Part shown: in pieces, positions 1-7,378 of the stretch
Numbering within the stretch: position 1 is the first letter of the stretch
Layout: each line of letters begins with the position of its first letter
Assembly (NCBI RefSeq): GCF_014204895.1
Contig: NZ_JACHMF010000001.1
Location: forward strand, 6,324,001 to 6,388,000
Direction: 5' to 3'
DNA: 64,000 nucleotides
Origin: Paractinoplanes abujensis
Lineage (GTDB): Bacteria > Actinomycetota > Actinomycetes > Mycobacteriales > Micromonosporaceae
Notes under the pieces: generated by a model
Seen by the model: the letters and a program-made list of their open reading frames with translations, nothing else
Databases searched by the model: none
What the model was told of the DNA's origin: nothing
Position numbers and translations under genes: made by a program

Positions 1-609
1 GCGGCGGGCCGAGGTCTCGGGGATCCGGGCCACCACGATCGCGGCCAGCACCATGCCGGCCAGCAGCAACGCCCAGACGAAGTGGGTGGGCGAGGGACCG
101 TACTGCACCAGCGCGCCGCAGCCGAGGGCGCCGATCGCGAGCCCGGCGACGGGTGCGATCCCGTTGATCAGACCGGCCCGGCCCGGGGCGTGCGGCGGGT
201 TGAGGTCGACCAGGGCCGCGCCCAGGGTCGTCATGGCGGCGCCGGTCGCGATGCCCTGCAGCAGCCGGGCCAGCAGCAGGATCGAGACGTCGCCGGCGGT
301 CAGGAAGAGGATCAGCGACACCGCCTCGAGCCCGATCGCAGCGGCCAGCACCGGGCGGCGGCCGATGTGGTCGGAGAGGGCGCCCAACATCACCAACGAG
401 CCGATCAGCCCGACGACGTACACCGCGAAGATGACCGTCAGGGTTGTTGCCGAAAAGCCCCATAAATGCTGGTACACCACGTAGAGCGGGGACGGCGCGG
501 CGGACGCGGCGGCGAACGTCACGAAGATCGCGGCGATCGCGGCGAAGGCGACGGGGCGGGACAGCCGCCGGTGCCGCAGGGCCGGTTCGGCTTGGGTGAG
601 GGTGGTCAC
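1..609 (-). CDS. MFS transporter, N-terminal part (runs off the left edge)
   Basis: This is the first ~203 residues of a major facilitator superfamily exporter in the inner membrane; the rest lies outside the window. The reverse strand reads from GTG at 609, preceded by AAGGGG. It shows about six hydrophobic segments and the MFS motif A-like loop SDHIGRRPVL between TM2 and TM3, followed by LLARLLQGIATGAA in TM4. It is divergent from the TetR gene at 690, and two near-identical palindromes fill the 80-base gap, so repression by that TetR protein is likely. The substrate cannot be told; drug or metabolite efflux is usual for such pairs. Confidence 0.85.
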   Translation of the reverse strand, partial: MTTLTQAEPALRHRRLSRPVAFAAIAAIFVTFAAASAAPSPLYVVYQHLWGFSATTLTVIFAVYVVGLIGSLVMLGALSDHIGRRPVLAAAIGLEAVSLILFLTAGDVSILLLARLLQGIATGAAMTTLGAALVDLNPPHAPGRAGLINGIAPVAGLAIGALGCGALVQYGPSPTHFVWALLLAGMVLAAIVVARIPETSARR

Positions 610-623
610 GAGAACCCCTTAAC

Positions 624-674
624 AGACAGGTCTGTCTACTGGCGTGTCGAGCCCGAGACTAGACAGATCTGTCT
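624..674. promoter_or_regulatory. Two TetR-type operator palindromes
   Basis: AGACAGGTCTGTCT at 624-637 and the perfect palindrome AGACAGATCTGTCT at 661-674 share 13 of 14 bases and lie 37 bases apart between the divergent exporter and TetR genes. The arms AGACAG/CTGTCT are typical of TetR-family operators. Dual sites suggest that one dimer pair represses both promoters. Confidence 0.75.
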
Positions 675-689
675 GGTACCGTCAACGGC

Positions 690-1289
690 ATGTCCGCTGC
701 GTCACCCACCGCCACCAGCGTTCCCGCTCCCCGTAAGGCCTCAGCCCGTGACCGCCTGCTGGCCGCCGCCGACGAACTGTTCTACGCCGAGGGCGTGCAC
801 ACCGTCGGCATCGACCGCATCATCGAGCGGGCCGGCGTGGCCAAGGCCTCGCTCTACAGCACCTTCGGAAGCAAGGACGAGCTGGTCCGGGCCTACCTGG
901 AGGGCCGGCACAAGCTACGCCGATCCCGGCTGCTGGCCGGCCTGGAGGCCTACGACGACCCCCGCGACCGCCTGCTCGGTGTGTTCGAGGTGCTGGCCGA
1001 ACTGGCCGGTACGCCCGGCTTCCGAGGCTGCCCCTTCTACAACGCCAGCGCCGAATCCCCCGCCGGCGGCCCGGTCGAGGAGGTCTCGAACGCCAACCGC
1101 GCCTGGACCAAGGGCCTCTTCTACGAACTGGCCCGCGACGCCGGCGCCCACGACCCGGCCACCCTGGCCGACCAGCTGGTCATCCTCTACGACGGCGCCT
1201 CGGCCGGGGCCCGCATGGACAAGAACTCGCAGGCCGCCCACACCGCCCGCACCGTCGCCGCCGCCCTCCTGGCCGCGGCCACGCTCTGA
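690..1289 (+). CDS. TetR family transcriptional regulator
   Basis: This is a 199-residue TetR repressor. The N-terminal helix-turn-helix spans about residues 18-65 (ARDRLLAAADELFYAEGVHT, then IIERAGVAKASLYSTFGSKDEL), the classic TetR DNA-binding signature. The C-terminal ligand domain contains a GCPFYNASAE segment common in the TetR subgroup that regulates MFS exporters. The ATG at 690 follows the operator region by 15 bases. It is divergent from the exporter at 609-1 and ends one base before the convergent MarR gene. It probably represses itself and the exporter until a ligand binds. Confidence 0.9.
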   Translation: MSAASPTATSVPAPRKASARDRLLAAADELFYAEGVHTVGIDRIIERAGVAKASLYSTFGSKDELVRAYLEGRHKLRRSRLLAGLEAYDDPRDRLLGVFEVLAELAGTPGFRGCPFYNASAESPAGGPVEEVSNANRAWTKGLFYELARDAGAHDPATLADQLVILYDGASAGARMDKNSQAAHTARTVAAALLAAATL

Positions 1290-1290
1290 C

Positions 1291-1728
1291 TCAGAGGGCG
1301 AGGTCGCTGAGCTTCTCCAGGGCCGGGAGGGCGGCCATCACGGCCTCGTGCTCCTCGGGGGTCAGGCCCCGCAGCAGCTCGGACAGGGCGGCCGCGCGGA
1401 CCGCGCGGCGGTGGGCCACGGCGGCCCGGCCGGCCTCGGTGATGCTGACGACCACGGCGCGGCCGTCGGTGGGGTCGTCAGTGCGTTCGGCCAGACCTTC
1501 CTTTTCCAAGCGGGTCACGAGCTGGGTCATGGCGGGCTGGCTGATGCCCTCGGGGGCGTAGAGCTCGCTGAGGCGGTGCGGTCCGGAACGCTCGAGCCGG
1601 CGCAGCGTCGAGGCCGCGGTCAGGCTGAGCGGCCCGCGCGGCGTGAGCCGGCGGAGCGTCTCGTAGAAGCGCTCGAACCCCGCGGCGATGGCGGCGTCGG
1701 CGTCCGTGATGCTGGGGGCAGGCTGCAC
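1291..1728 (-). CDS. MarR family transcriptional regulator
   Basis: This 145-residue winged-helix regulator shows the MarR core: helices around LTAASTLRRLERSGPHRLSEL, recognition helix GISQPAMTQLVTRLEKEGLAERTDDPTDGRAVVVSIT (residues ~65-100, with the wing D-x-R-A) and a C-terminal dimerisation helix EEHEAVMAALPALEKL. The start is GTG at 1728. An inverted repeat sits 7-25 bases upstream and is probably its own operator. It converges with the TetR gene at 1289. Its target gene is not obvious; the divergent neighbour is the unknown gene at 1822. Confidence 0.88.
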   Translation of the reverse strand: MQPAPSITDADAAIAAGFERFYETLRRLTPRGPLSLTAASTLRRLERSGPHRLSELYAPEGISQPAMTQLVTRLEKEGLAERTDDPTDGRAVVVSITEAGRAAVAHRRAVRAAALSELLRGLTPEEHEAVMAALPALEKLSDLAL

Positions 1729-1734
1729 CCCTAA

Positions 1735-1753
1735 TTCATATCAGGGTTATGAA
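1735..1753. promoter_or_regulatory. Inverted repeat, candidate MarR operator
   Basis: TTCATA, seven bases, TATGAA: a perfect 6-base-arm repeat immediately upstream of the marR-like GTG start and about 70 bases before the divergent ORF at 1822. Size and AT-rich arms fit a MarR dimer site. Confidence 0.6.
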
Positions 1754-1821
1754 ATGCGGTTCCCCCGTACGTGCCGGGCCGTCGGGCAGACGCACAACGG
1801 ACGAAATGTCACCATGCAGTC

Positions 1822-2355
1822 ATGGACGAGCAAACCCTCGACCACGGCCCGGACGTCGACGCCTGCTCCTGGCTGCGCCCGCATCTGGGCACCACTACCG
1901 GCGGCGGACGGGCCCCGCGCGAGTACGTCGTCGCGTTGCGCCACGTGGCCCGGACCCTCGACGCCGACCCGGGCTGGCTCTCCTGGTGGCAGCAGACCGG
2001 GTTGTCCGCCTGTGAACTGGGCATCGTCGCGGAGGGGCGGCTCGACCACCTGCGGCCCAGCGCCGACATCCGCCGCCTGGACGACTGCCTGTGGGCGAAC
2101 TTCACCTGCGCGTTGCCGGCCGGCACCCCGCCCGCGGCCACCACCCGCGCCGCGGCCGAGGAGGTGCGCGCGATGTTCGAGGTGATCCGTCAGGCCCTGA
2201 TGCTCCCGGCGCTGCCGCCCACCCCGCCGATGCCGAGCCTGCCCACCGACGCGCCGGACGTGCCGGTCACGGCCAAGCGGCTGCCCGAGGCGGCACGCGA
2301 GCCCGAACAGCCGGGCTACCTGACGCTGACCCAGATCCAGGAGTTTTTCGCCTAG
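1822..2355 (+). CDS. Hypothetical protein
   Basis: This is an unrecognised 177-residue protein with no signal peptide or membrane segment. The N-terminal ~110 residues look globular, with Trp-rich PGWLSWWQQTGLSACELGIV and RRLDDCLWANFTCALPAG. A proline-rich linker (LPALPPTPPMPSLPTD) follows, then a short tail ending LTLTQIQEFFA. I chose ATG 1822 because homologous-looking globular sequence begins there; an upstream in-frame start at 1771 has no better ribosome site. It is divergent from the MarR gene and may be controlled by it. No function is proposed. Confidence 0.6.
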   Translation: MDEQTLDHGPDVDACSWLRPHLGTTTGGGRAPREYVVALRHVARTLDADPGWLSWWQQTGLSACELGIVAEGRLDHLRPSADIRRLDDCLWANFTCALPAGTPPAATTRAAAEEVRAMFEVIRQALMLPALPPTPPMPSLPTDAPDVPVTAKRLPEAAREPEQPGYLTLTQIQEFFA

Positions 2356-2359
2356 AGCC

Positions 2360-2668
2360 TCAGTCCCAGGTCAGCGCCACGAGTTCGCGAAGTTGCGCGA
2401 GCGCGTCACCCTTGCCCGGGCCGTCCGGGAGTTGCTCCCGGGCGGCCGCGACGACGCCCGTACGCAGCAGCTTGTAGATCTCCTCCTGACCGGGGCCGGG
2501 CAGGTCGGGGATCCACAGGCTGCCGAGTTCCTCCGCGACGACCATGCGGAGCCAGTCGGCCGTCTTGTGGTCGTCGAGGCGCGGGATGAGGAACTCCAGC
2601 GTCCACTCGAAGAGACCACCGGTCGACTGCCAGTCCCGGCCCGGCCGGACCATGATGAGAGACGCCAT
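2360..2668 (-). CDS. Probable immunity protein for the adjacent toxin domain
   Basis: This is a 102-residue acidic soluble protein (FEWTLEFLIPRLDDHKTADWLRMVVAEELG ... EEIYKLLRTGVVAAAREQLP) with no transmembrane segment. Its start ATG 2668 lies directly behind the last recognisable residues of the toxin domain, the standard toxin-immunity gene order. I infer that it binds and neutralises that nuclease-type domain. It is assigned by position, size and charge only, since immunity families are too diverse to recognise from sequence alone. ATG 2653 is an alternative start. Confidence 0.55.
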   Translation of the reverse strand: MASLIMVRPGRDWQSTGGLFEWTLEFLIPRLDDHKTADWLRMVVAEELGSLWIPDLPGPGQEEIYKLLRTGVVAAAREQLPDGPGKGDALAQLRELVALTWD

Positions 2669-3057
2669 TTTCGCCGCCCGAGTATGAAGACACGCGGTGC
2701 CAAGCCTCGCTCCGCCACGAACCTTTCCACCCTTGCCACCTGGTCGGCGGTGAACAGGGAGACGTCCACCGGAACCAGGTCCGCCTTCTTGAGATGCAGC
2801 ACGATCTGCTGCGAGAAGCGCGCCCACTGCTGATCGAAACGGTGCGCCGCGAACGGGCCCACCGCGTCGTACGAGAGGCCGCCCTGGTCGATCCAGTCGG
2901 CCCGGCACCCGGGTGCGGCCCGGGTCAGACGTACTCCCAATTCCACCTCGATCCGTACGGCCGTCTCGGACTCGTTGGGCCGGAACCGCCCGGTCGCGGG
3001 ATCCATGCCCAGCGCACGGATCCGTGCCCTCTCGGGTCGCGGATCCGGCGCGCGCAT
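2371..3057 (-). pseudogene. Orphan CdiA-type toxin C-terminal domain, probably frame-shifted at its end
   Basis: Residues ~18-125 resemble the C-terminal toxin cassette of contact-dependent or polymorphic toxins: FRPNESETAVRIEVE, LTRAAPGCRADWID, YDAVGPFAAHRFDQQW, HLKKADLVPVDVS, VERFVAERGLAPRVFILG. In that family this cassette acts as a nuclease delivered by a large N-terminal carrier, which is missing here; the ORF starts one base after the APC permease stop. After VFILG the reading frame continues as Arg/Ser-rich sequence that is simply the immunity gene read out of frame, so the natural stop appears to have been lost. It is either an inactive remnant or an orphan toxin module with a junk tail. 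Confidence 0.55.
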
Positions 3058-3058
3058 C

Positions 3059-4597
3059 TCAGCGCTTCACTCGCTCGGGCCGGTGCGCGCCCGGCTCCCG
3101 AGGTTCCTGCGGATCGGGCGTCTTCTCCGTTTCCTCCGGCTCGCGGGGCAGCGGGAGTTTCGGCGTGACCACCACCGGCGCGCCGCCCTGACCGATGCCC
3201 GCATAGATCACCGGCCGGGCGCCCCGCAGCGCAAGCGCGTGCACCACCCCCAGCAGGGCCACGACAGCCAGGGCCACGGGCAGGACCCAGACCTCTCCCC
3301 GTACGCCGAGCAGCGCGCCCAGGTCACGGAAGGCGAGGTAGCCGACCGCGCCCAGGCCCACTGTGGACAGCACCGGCGCCACGAAGCGGGTCCAGGCGCC
3401 CTCGCCGTCGGGCACCTGGTTGAGGTGCAGCAGGGCGGCCACGGACGTGACCAGCAGAAGCACCAGAAGACCGAGCCCGCCCGCGATCACCAGGCGCCGG
3501 CCGGTCAGCGGCGGGTCGGCTACCCCGACCCCCGCCGCCCCGGCCAGCAGCAGCGCGGCGACGGCCGACTGGGTCAGCGAGGCCGCGCGGGGAGCCAGGG
3601 TGCGCGAGGCGGTGCGGCCCAGCCCGGCCGGCAGCACCCGCTCGCGGCCCAAGGCGTACAGGTACCGCGCGATCGCCTGGTGCAGTGCCAGCGCGGCCGC
3701 GAACAGGCCGGTCAGCAGCATCATCCGGCCCAGCGTGACGGCCCACGGGGCCAGGCGTTCGGCGGCCAGGTCGAACAGCAGCTCGGAGCCGCGGGCGCCG
3801 GACAACTCGGCGATCCGCTCGGCCCCGGCGGCCGCGCTCATCGACCACGAGGCGGCGGCCAGCAGGACGGTAAGGGTGGCCACCACGGCGTACGTGGCCA
3901 GGCCGGGGTCGCGCCGGGGCCGGATCGACTCCTCCGCGTACGGGCCTGTGGTCTCGAAGCCGGCGAAAGCCAGCAGGGCCACGGCGAGCAGCAGCCCCAG
4001 GGTGGTCGTGTCGAGGTGGCCGGGGTCGGCGGGCAGGATGGTGGCGCGGGTGAGCCCCCCACCGGCCGGGTCGATGAGGTTGGCCGCGGTGAACCCGGCG
4101 GCCACCGCGACCTGGGCCAGCACCAGCAGGGCGATCAGGCCACTGCCCACTTCGGAGCGGATCGGGCCGCACAGCGCGACCAGGAACCAGCAGGCCGCGG
4201 CGACCATCCACCACTCGGCGCCGATGCCGAACCAGCTGCGCAGCAGGGGCGCGGCGGCGACCCCGATCATGCCGTAGAGGCCGAGCTGAATGCTCTGGTA
4301 GCAGGCGAGGGCGAGCCAGGCCGCGCCGGTGCCGGCCGGGCGGCCCAGGCCGCGGGTGACGTAGGTGTACATCGCACCGGCGAAGGGCGCACGGTTGGCC
4401 ATGGCCGACCAGCCGGCCGCGAAACAGATCAGGACGAGGCCGACGGCCAGGAAGCTCAGGGGGACCAGCGGCCCGCCGCCGACGGCGTAGGCGGCGGGCA
4501 CCACGTTGATCAGTACGGCGATCGGCGCGGTGGCCGCGAGCGCGAAGAACGCGACCGCGGCCGCGCCGAGACGGCCCGGAGCAAGGGTCGTACGCAC
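3059..4597 (-). CDS. APC family amino acid/polyamine permease
   Basis: This is a 512-residue, 12-helix membrane protein of the amino acid-polyamine-organocation superfamily. TM1 carries the substrate-binding loop region AATAPIAVLINVVPAAYAVGGGP. TM6 carries GFETTGPYAEESIRPRRDPG, typical of the FE-(T/S) motif in this family. The last ~50 residues are a charged cytoplasmic tail rich in Pro and Glu. Start is GTG 4597. It is followed by the toxin remnant with a one-base gap. There is no neighbouring catabolic gene, so the substrate is unknown. Confidence 0.85.
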   Translation of the reverse strand: MRTTLAPGRLGAAAVAFFALAATAPIAVLINVVPAAYAVGGGPLVPLSFLAVGLVLICFAAGWSAMANRAPFAGAMYTYVTRGLGRPAGTGAAWLALACYQSIQLGLYGMIGVAAAPLLRSWFGIGAEWWMVAAACWFLVALCGPIRSEVGSGLIALLVLAQVAVAAGFTAANLIDPAGGGLTRATILPADPGHLDTTTLGLLLAVALLAFAGFETTGPYAEESIRPRRDPGLATYAVVATLTVLLAAASWSMSAAAGAERIAELSGARGSELLFDLAAERLAPWAVTLGRMMLLTGLFAAALALHQAIARYLYALGRERVLPAGLGRTASRTLAPRAASLTQSAVAALLLAGAAGVGVADPPLTGRRLVIAGGLGLLVLLLVTSVAALLHLNQVPDGEGAWTRFVAPVLSTVGLGAVGYLAFRDLGALLGVRGEVWVLPVALAVVALLGVVHALALRGARPVIYAGIGQGGAPVVVTPKLPLPREPEETEKTPDPQEPREPGAHRPERVKR

Positions 4598-4650
4598 GCC
4601 TCTATTTGATCTGAAGAGTGACTACCTGACAACTGGCCGTAAGGGTTCAC

Positions 4651-5640
4651 TCACGGTTCGATGAGGATCTTTCGGCCGACGCCGGCCCGGAACTGCCCGA
4701 GAGCCTCCGCATAGCCGGACAAAGGGAATCGGTGGCTGACGAAGACCGACGGATCGAGCACGCCGGCCGCGAGCATCTGCCCGGCCCGGTCGAAGCTGTG
4801 CAGCACCGCCATCGAGCCGGTGATGGTGATCTCGCGCCGATAGATCTCGTACGGCTCGATGGCCACCCGGGCGTCGTAGCCGGCCACCCCGAACTGCAGG
4901 AACGTGCCGCCACGACCGACCCGCCCGAGGCCGTCCTTGATCGCCGCCTCGGCCCCCGTGCAGTCGATGACGACGTCCCAGCCGCGGGGCGCGTCGAGGT
5001 CGTCGGCCGACGTGGTGGCGGCCGAACACCCGAGCGTCCGCGCCGTCTCCAGCCGGGCCGGGTTGAGATCCACGATGGACACCGACTCGGCCCCGGCCCG
5101 CTTGGCCAGCTCGAGCATCATCAGGCCCATCGTGCCCGACCCGTAGATCAAGTACGACGTGGCCATCGCCCGGGGCAGCACGTCGAAGCCCCGTACGGCG
5201 CAGGACAGCGGCTCGATGAGCGCCGCGTCCGCGGCCGCGAGGTGGCTCGGCAGCGCGAACAGGTTGGCCATGGGCGCCGACACGAACTCGGCCGCGCCGC
5301 CGCTGACCGTCACCCCGATCGCGCCCCAGTTCTCGCACTGGTTGCCCCGCGCCCGCTTGCAGTAGTAGCAGTAGCCGCAGTACAGCGACGGGTCGACCGC
5401 GACCTGGTCACCGACCGCGTAGCCGGTGACCGCCGAGCCGACCGCGACGATCTCGCCGGCGAACTCGTGACCGGGCACGATCGGGAACGCCGGGGCGAAC
5501 TCGCCGTCCATGATGTGCAGGTCGGTGCCGCAGATGCCGACGGCGGCCGGCTTGACCACCACGTCGGTCGGGCCGGGCGTCGGGTCCGGCACGTCCTCGA
5601 CGGCGATCGTGCCGGGCGTGACGACGACGGCTGCTTTCAC
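4651..5640 (-). CDS. Zinc-dependent alcohol/polyol dehydrogenase (MDR family)
   Basis: This 329-residue medium-chain dehydrogenase probably oxidises the polyol or sugar brought in by the preceding ABC system, using NAD(P). It shows the catalytic-zinc motifs GICGTD and GHEFAGE, the structural-zinc cysteines CGYCYYCKRARGNQC, and a Rossmann loop YGSGTMGLMMLELAK. GTG 5640 overlaps the permease stop by four bases, so it is the last gene of the operon deoR / binding protein / permease / permease / dehydrogenase. Sorbitol or a related hexitol/pentitol is the most likely substrate from context; threonine dehydrogenase-like activity cannot be excluded. Confidence 0.88.
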   Translation of the reverse strand: MKAAVVVTPGTIAVEDVPDPTPGPTDVVVKPAAVGICGTDLHIMDGEFAPAFPIVPGHEFAGEIVAVGSAVTGYAVGDQVAVDPSLYCGYCYYCKRARGNQCENWGAIGVTVSGGAAEFVSAPMANLFALPSHLAAADAALIEPLSCAVRGFDVLPRAMATSYLIYGSGTMGLMMLELAKRAGAESVSIVDLNPARLETARTLGCSAATTSADDLDAPRGWDVVIDCTGAEAAIKDGLGRVGRGGTFLQFGVAGYDARVAIEPYEIYRREITITGSMAVLHSFDRAGQMLAAGVLDPSVFVSHRFPLSGYAEALGQFRAGVGRKILIEP

Positions 5641-6452
5641 TTGACGGCTCCCATCGACAGGCCGCGGACCAGCTTGTTCTGCGCCACCCAGCCGGCGATC
5701 AGCACGGGCAGCGACACGATCGTCGCGGCCGCGCAGAGCCGGGCCAGGAACGCGCCCTCGCTGGAGATGAACCCGACCAGGAAGATCGGCGAGGTGCCGG
5801 AAGCAGTGGCGGTCAGGTTGACCGCCAGGAAGAACTCGTTCCAGGCGAAGATGAAGCAGATCAGCGCCGTCGCGGCCAGGCCCGGGCTGACGATGGGCAG
5901 GATGATCTTGCGGATCGACGTGAGCAGGCCCGCGCCGTCCACCTCGCCCGCTTCGAGCACCTCGCGCGGCACCTCGAGCAGGAACGAGCGCATCATCCAG
6001 ACCGCCAGCGGCAGGTTCATGCTCGTGTAGAGGATGACCATCGTCCAGATGTTGTCGAGCATGCCCAAGTGCTTGACCAGCAGATAGACCGGCAGGAAGG
6101 CGGCCACGGCGGGCATCATCTTGGTGCTGATGAAGAAGAACAGCGAGTCGCTCCACTTGGCCACCGGACGCAACGACAGGGCGTACGCGGCCGGGGTGGC
6201 CAGCAGCACGACCAGGATCGTCGAGAAGACGCTGGCCATCAGCGAGTTGAGCAGGAACGGCGTGATGTTGCGGTCGAAGACCTGGGTGTACTGGGCCAGG
6301 GTGGGCGCGAAGAACCAGCTCGGCGGGTTGGTCGCGGCCACATTCTCCTGCTTGAAGCTGGTCAGCACCATCCAGATGACCGGGAAGACGAAAATGATCC
6401 CGGCGATCCAGGCGACCACGCCCCAGATCGAGTTGTGGAGGCGGGCCCTCAT
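5637..6452 (-). CDS. ABC sugar/polyol transporter permease (MalG type)
   Basis: This 271-residue inner-membrane subunit has six helices and the permease signature EAGEVDGAGLLTSIRKIILPIVSPGLAA (EAA loop), which docks to the shared ATPase. It belongs to the CUT1 family. ATG 6452 overlaps the end of the MalF-type permease by four bases. As usual for actinomycete CUT1 systems, no ATPase is encoded here; a common MsiK-type ATPase elsewhere would energise it (established for streptomycetes, inferred here). Confidence 0.92.
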   Translation of the reverse strand: MRARLHNSIWGVVAWIAGIIFVFPVIWMVLTSFKQENVAATNPPSWFFAPTLAQYTQVFDRNITPFLLNSLMASVFSTILVVLLATPAAYALSLRPVAKWSDSLFFFISTKMMPAVAAFLPVYLLVKHLGMLDNIWTMVILYTSMNLPLAVWMMRSFLLEVPREVLEAGEVDGAGLLTSIRKIILPIVSPGLAATALICFIFAWNEFFLAVNLTATASGTSPIFLVGFISSEGAFLARLCAAATIVSLPVLIAGWVAQNKLVRGLSMGAVK

Positions 6453-7378
6453 CGGTTCTCCTCCATCTTGAACAGGCTCGAGATGACGCGCAGCGCGAAG
6501 GTGGCGACGATGATCGTCAGGATCACCACGATGACGCCGGCCGCGGAGGCCTCGCCGTACTCGAACTTGCGGAACATGGTCAGGTAGATCTCGTACGGCA
6601 GGTTGGTGGTCGCCGTGCCGGGGCCGCCCTGCGTGATGCTGAAGATCGCGTCGAACGTGTTGACCAGGTAGATGGAGCCCAGCAGCGCGCCCAGTTCCAG
6701 GTACTGCCGCAGGTGCGGGATCGTCATCCGGCGGAAGATCTGCCACGCGTTGGCCCCGTCGACCTTGGCCGCCTCCAGCACCTCGTGCGATTGCGACTGC
6801 AGGCCGGCCAGCAGGATCAGCATCATGAAGGGCGTCCACTGCCAGACCAGCGTGGTGATCACAGCCGCCTTCGGATACGACGAGACCCAGTCGGTCGAGC
6901 CGCCGAAGACGCCGTTGATCAGGCCGTACGTGGGGTTGAAGAGCGCGTGCTTCCAGAGCAGCGCGGCGGCGATCGGCATCACCAGGAACGGGGTGATGAG
7001 CATGGTCCGGACGATGCCGCGGCCGAGGAACTTGCGGTCCAGCAGCAGCGCGAAGAGCAGGCCGAGGATCAGCGAGAAGATCACCGCGCCGGCCGTGAGG
7101 ACCACGGTGTTGACCAGCGCCGACCGCAGGCGCGAGTCGGAGAGGACCGTGACGTAGTTGTCGAACCCGACGAACGGCTTGTCCCCGGGGCGCAGCGCGT
7201 TCCAGCTCGTGGTGGACAGATAGATCGTGTAGAGGAACGGCACCTGCGTGACGATGATGGCGAAGATCAGCGCGGGCAGCAGCGGCGCCCGGCGTACCCA
7301 GCGGTCCTTGGCTCCGCCCTTGGTGGGCCGGACAGGCGGCTGGGTCCGCCTGTCCGGCCGGGCTACCGTGACAGTCAC
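6449..7378 (-). CDS. ABC sugar/polyol transporter permease (MalF type)
   Basis: This 309-residue partner permease has a cytoplasmic N-terminal tail of ~28 residues, six helices and an EAA loop (EAAKVDGANAWQIFRRMTIPHLRQ). It pairs with the MalG-type subunit to form the translocation path. The start codon directly follows the stop of the binding-protein gene. QGGPGTATTNLPYEIYLTMF is typical of CUT1 polyol/sugar systems. Co-transcription and translational coupling with the downstream permease are indicated by the overlapping ends. Confidence 0.92.
   Translation of the reverse strand: MTVTVARPDRRTQPPVRPTKGGAKDRWVRRAPLLPALIFAIIVTQVPFLYTIYLSTTSWNALRPGDKPFVGFDNYVTVLSDSRLRSALVNTVVLTAGAVIFSLILGLLFALLLDRKFLGRGIVRTMLITPFLVMPIAAALLWKHALFNPTYGLINGVFGGSTDWVSSYPKAAVITTLVWQWTPFMMLILLAGLQSQSHEVLEAAKVDGANAWQIFRRMTIPHLRQYLELGALLGSIYLVNTFDAIFSITQGGPGTATTNLPYEIYLTMFRKFEYGEASAAGVIVVILTIIVATFALRVISSLFKMEENR

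Noticed and set aside
2975..4609. Long open frame antisense to the APC permease (544 codons)
   Set aside because: Gln/Gly/Arg-rich low-complexity translation, typical of the antisense frame of GC-rich genes; the minus-strand permease has clear family motifs.
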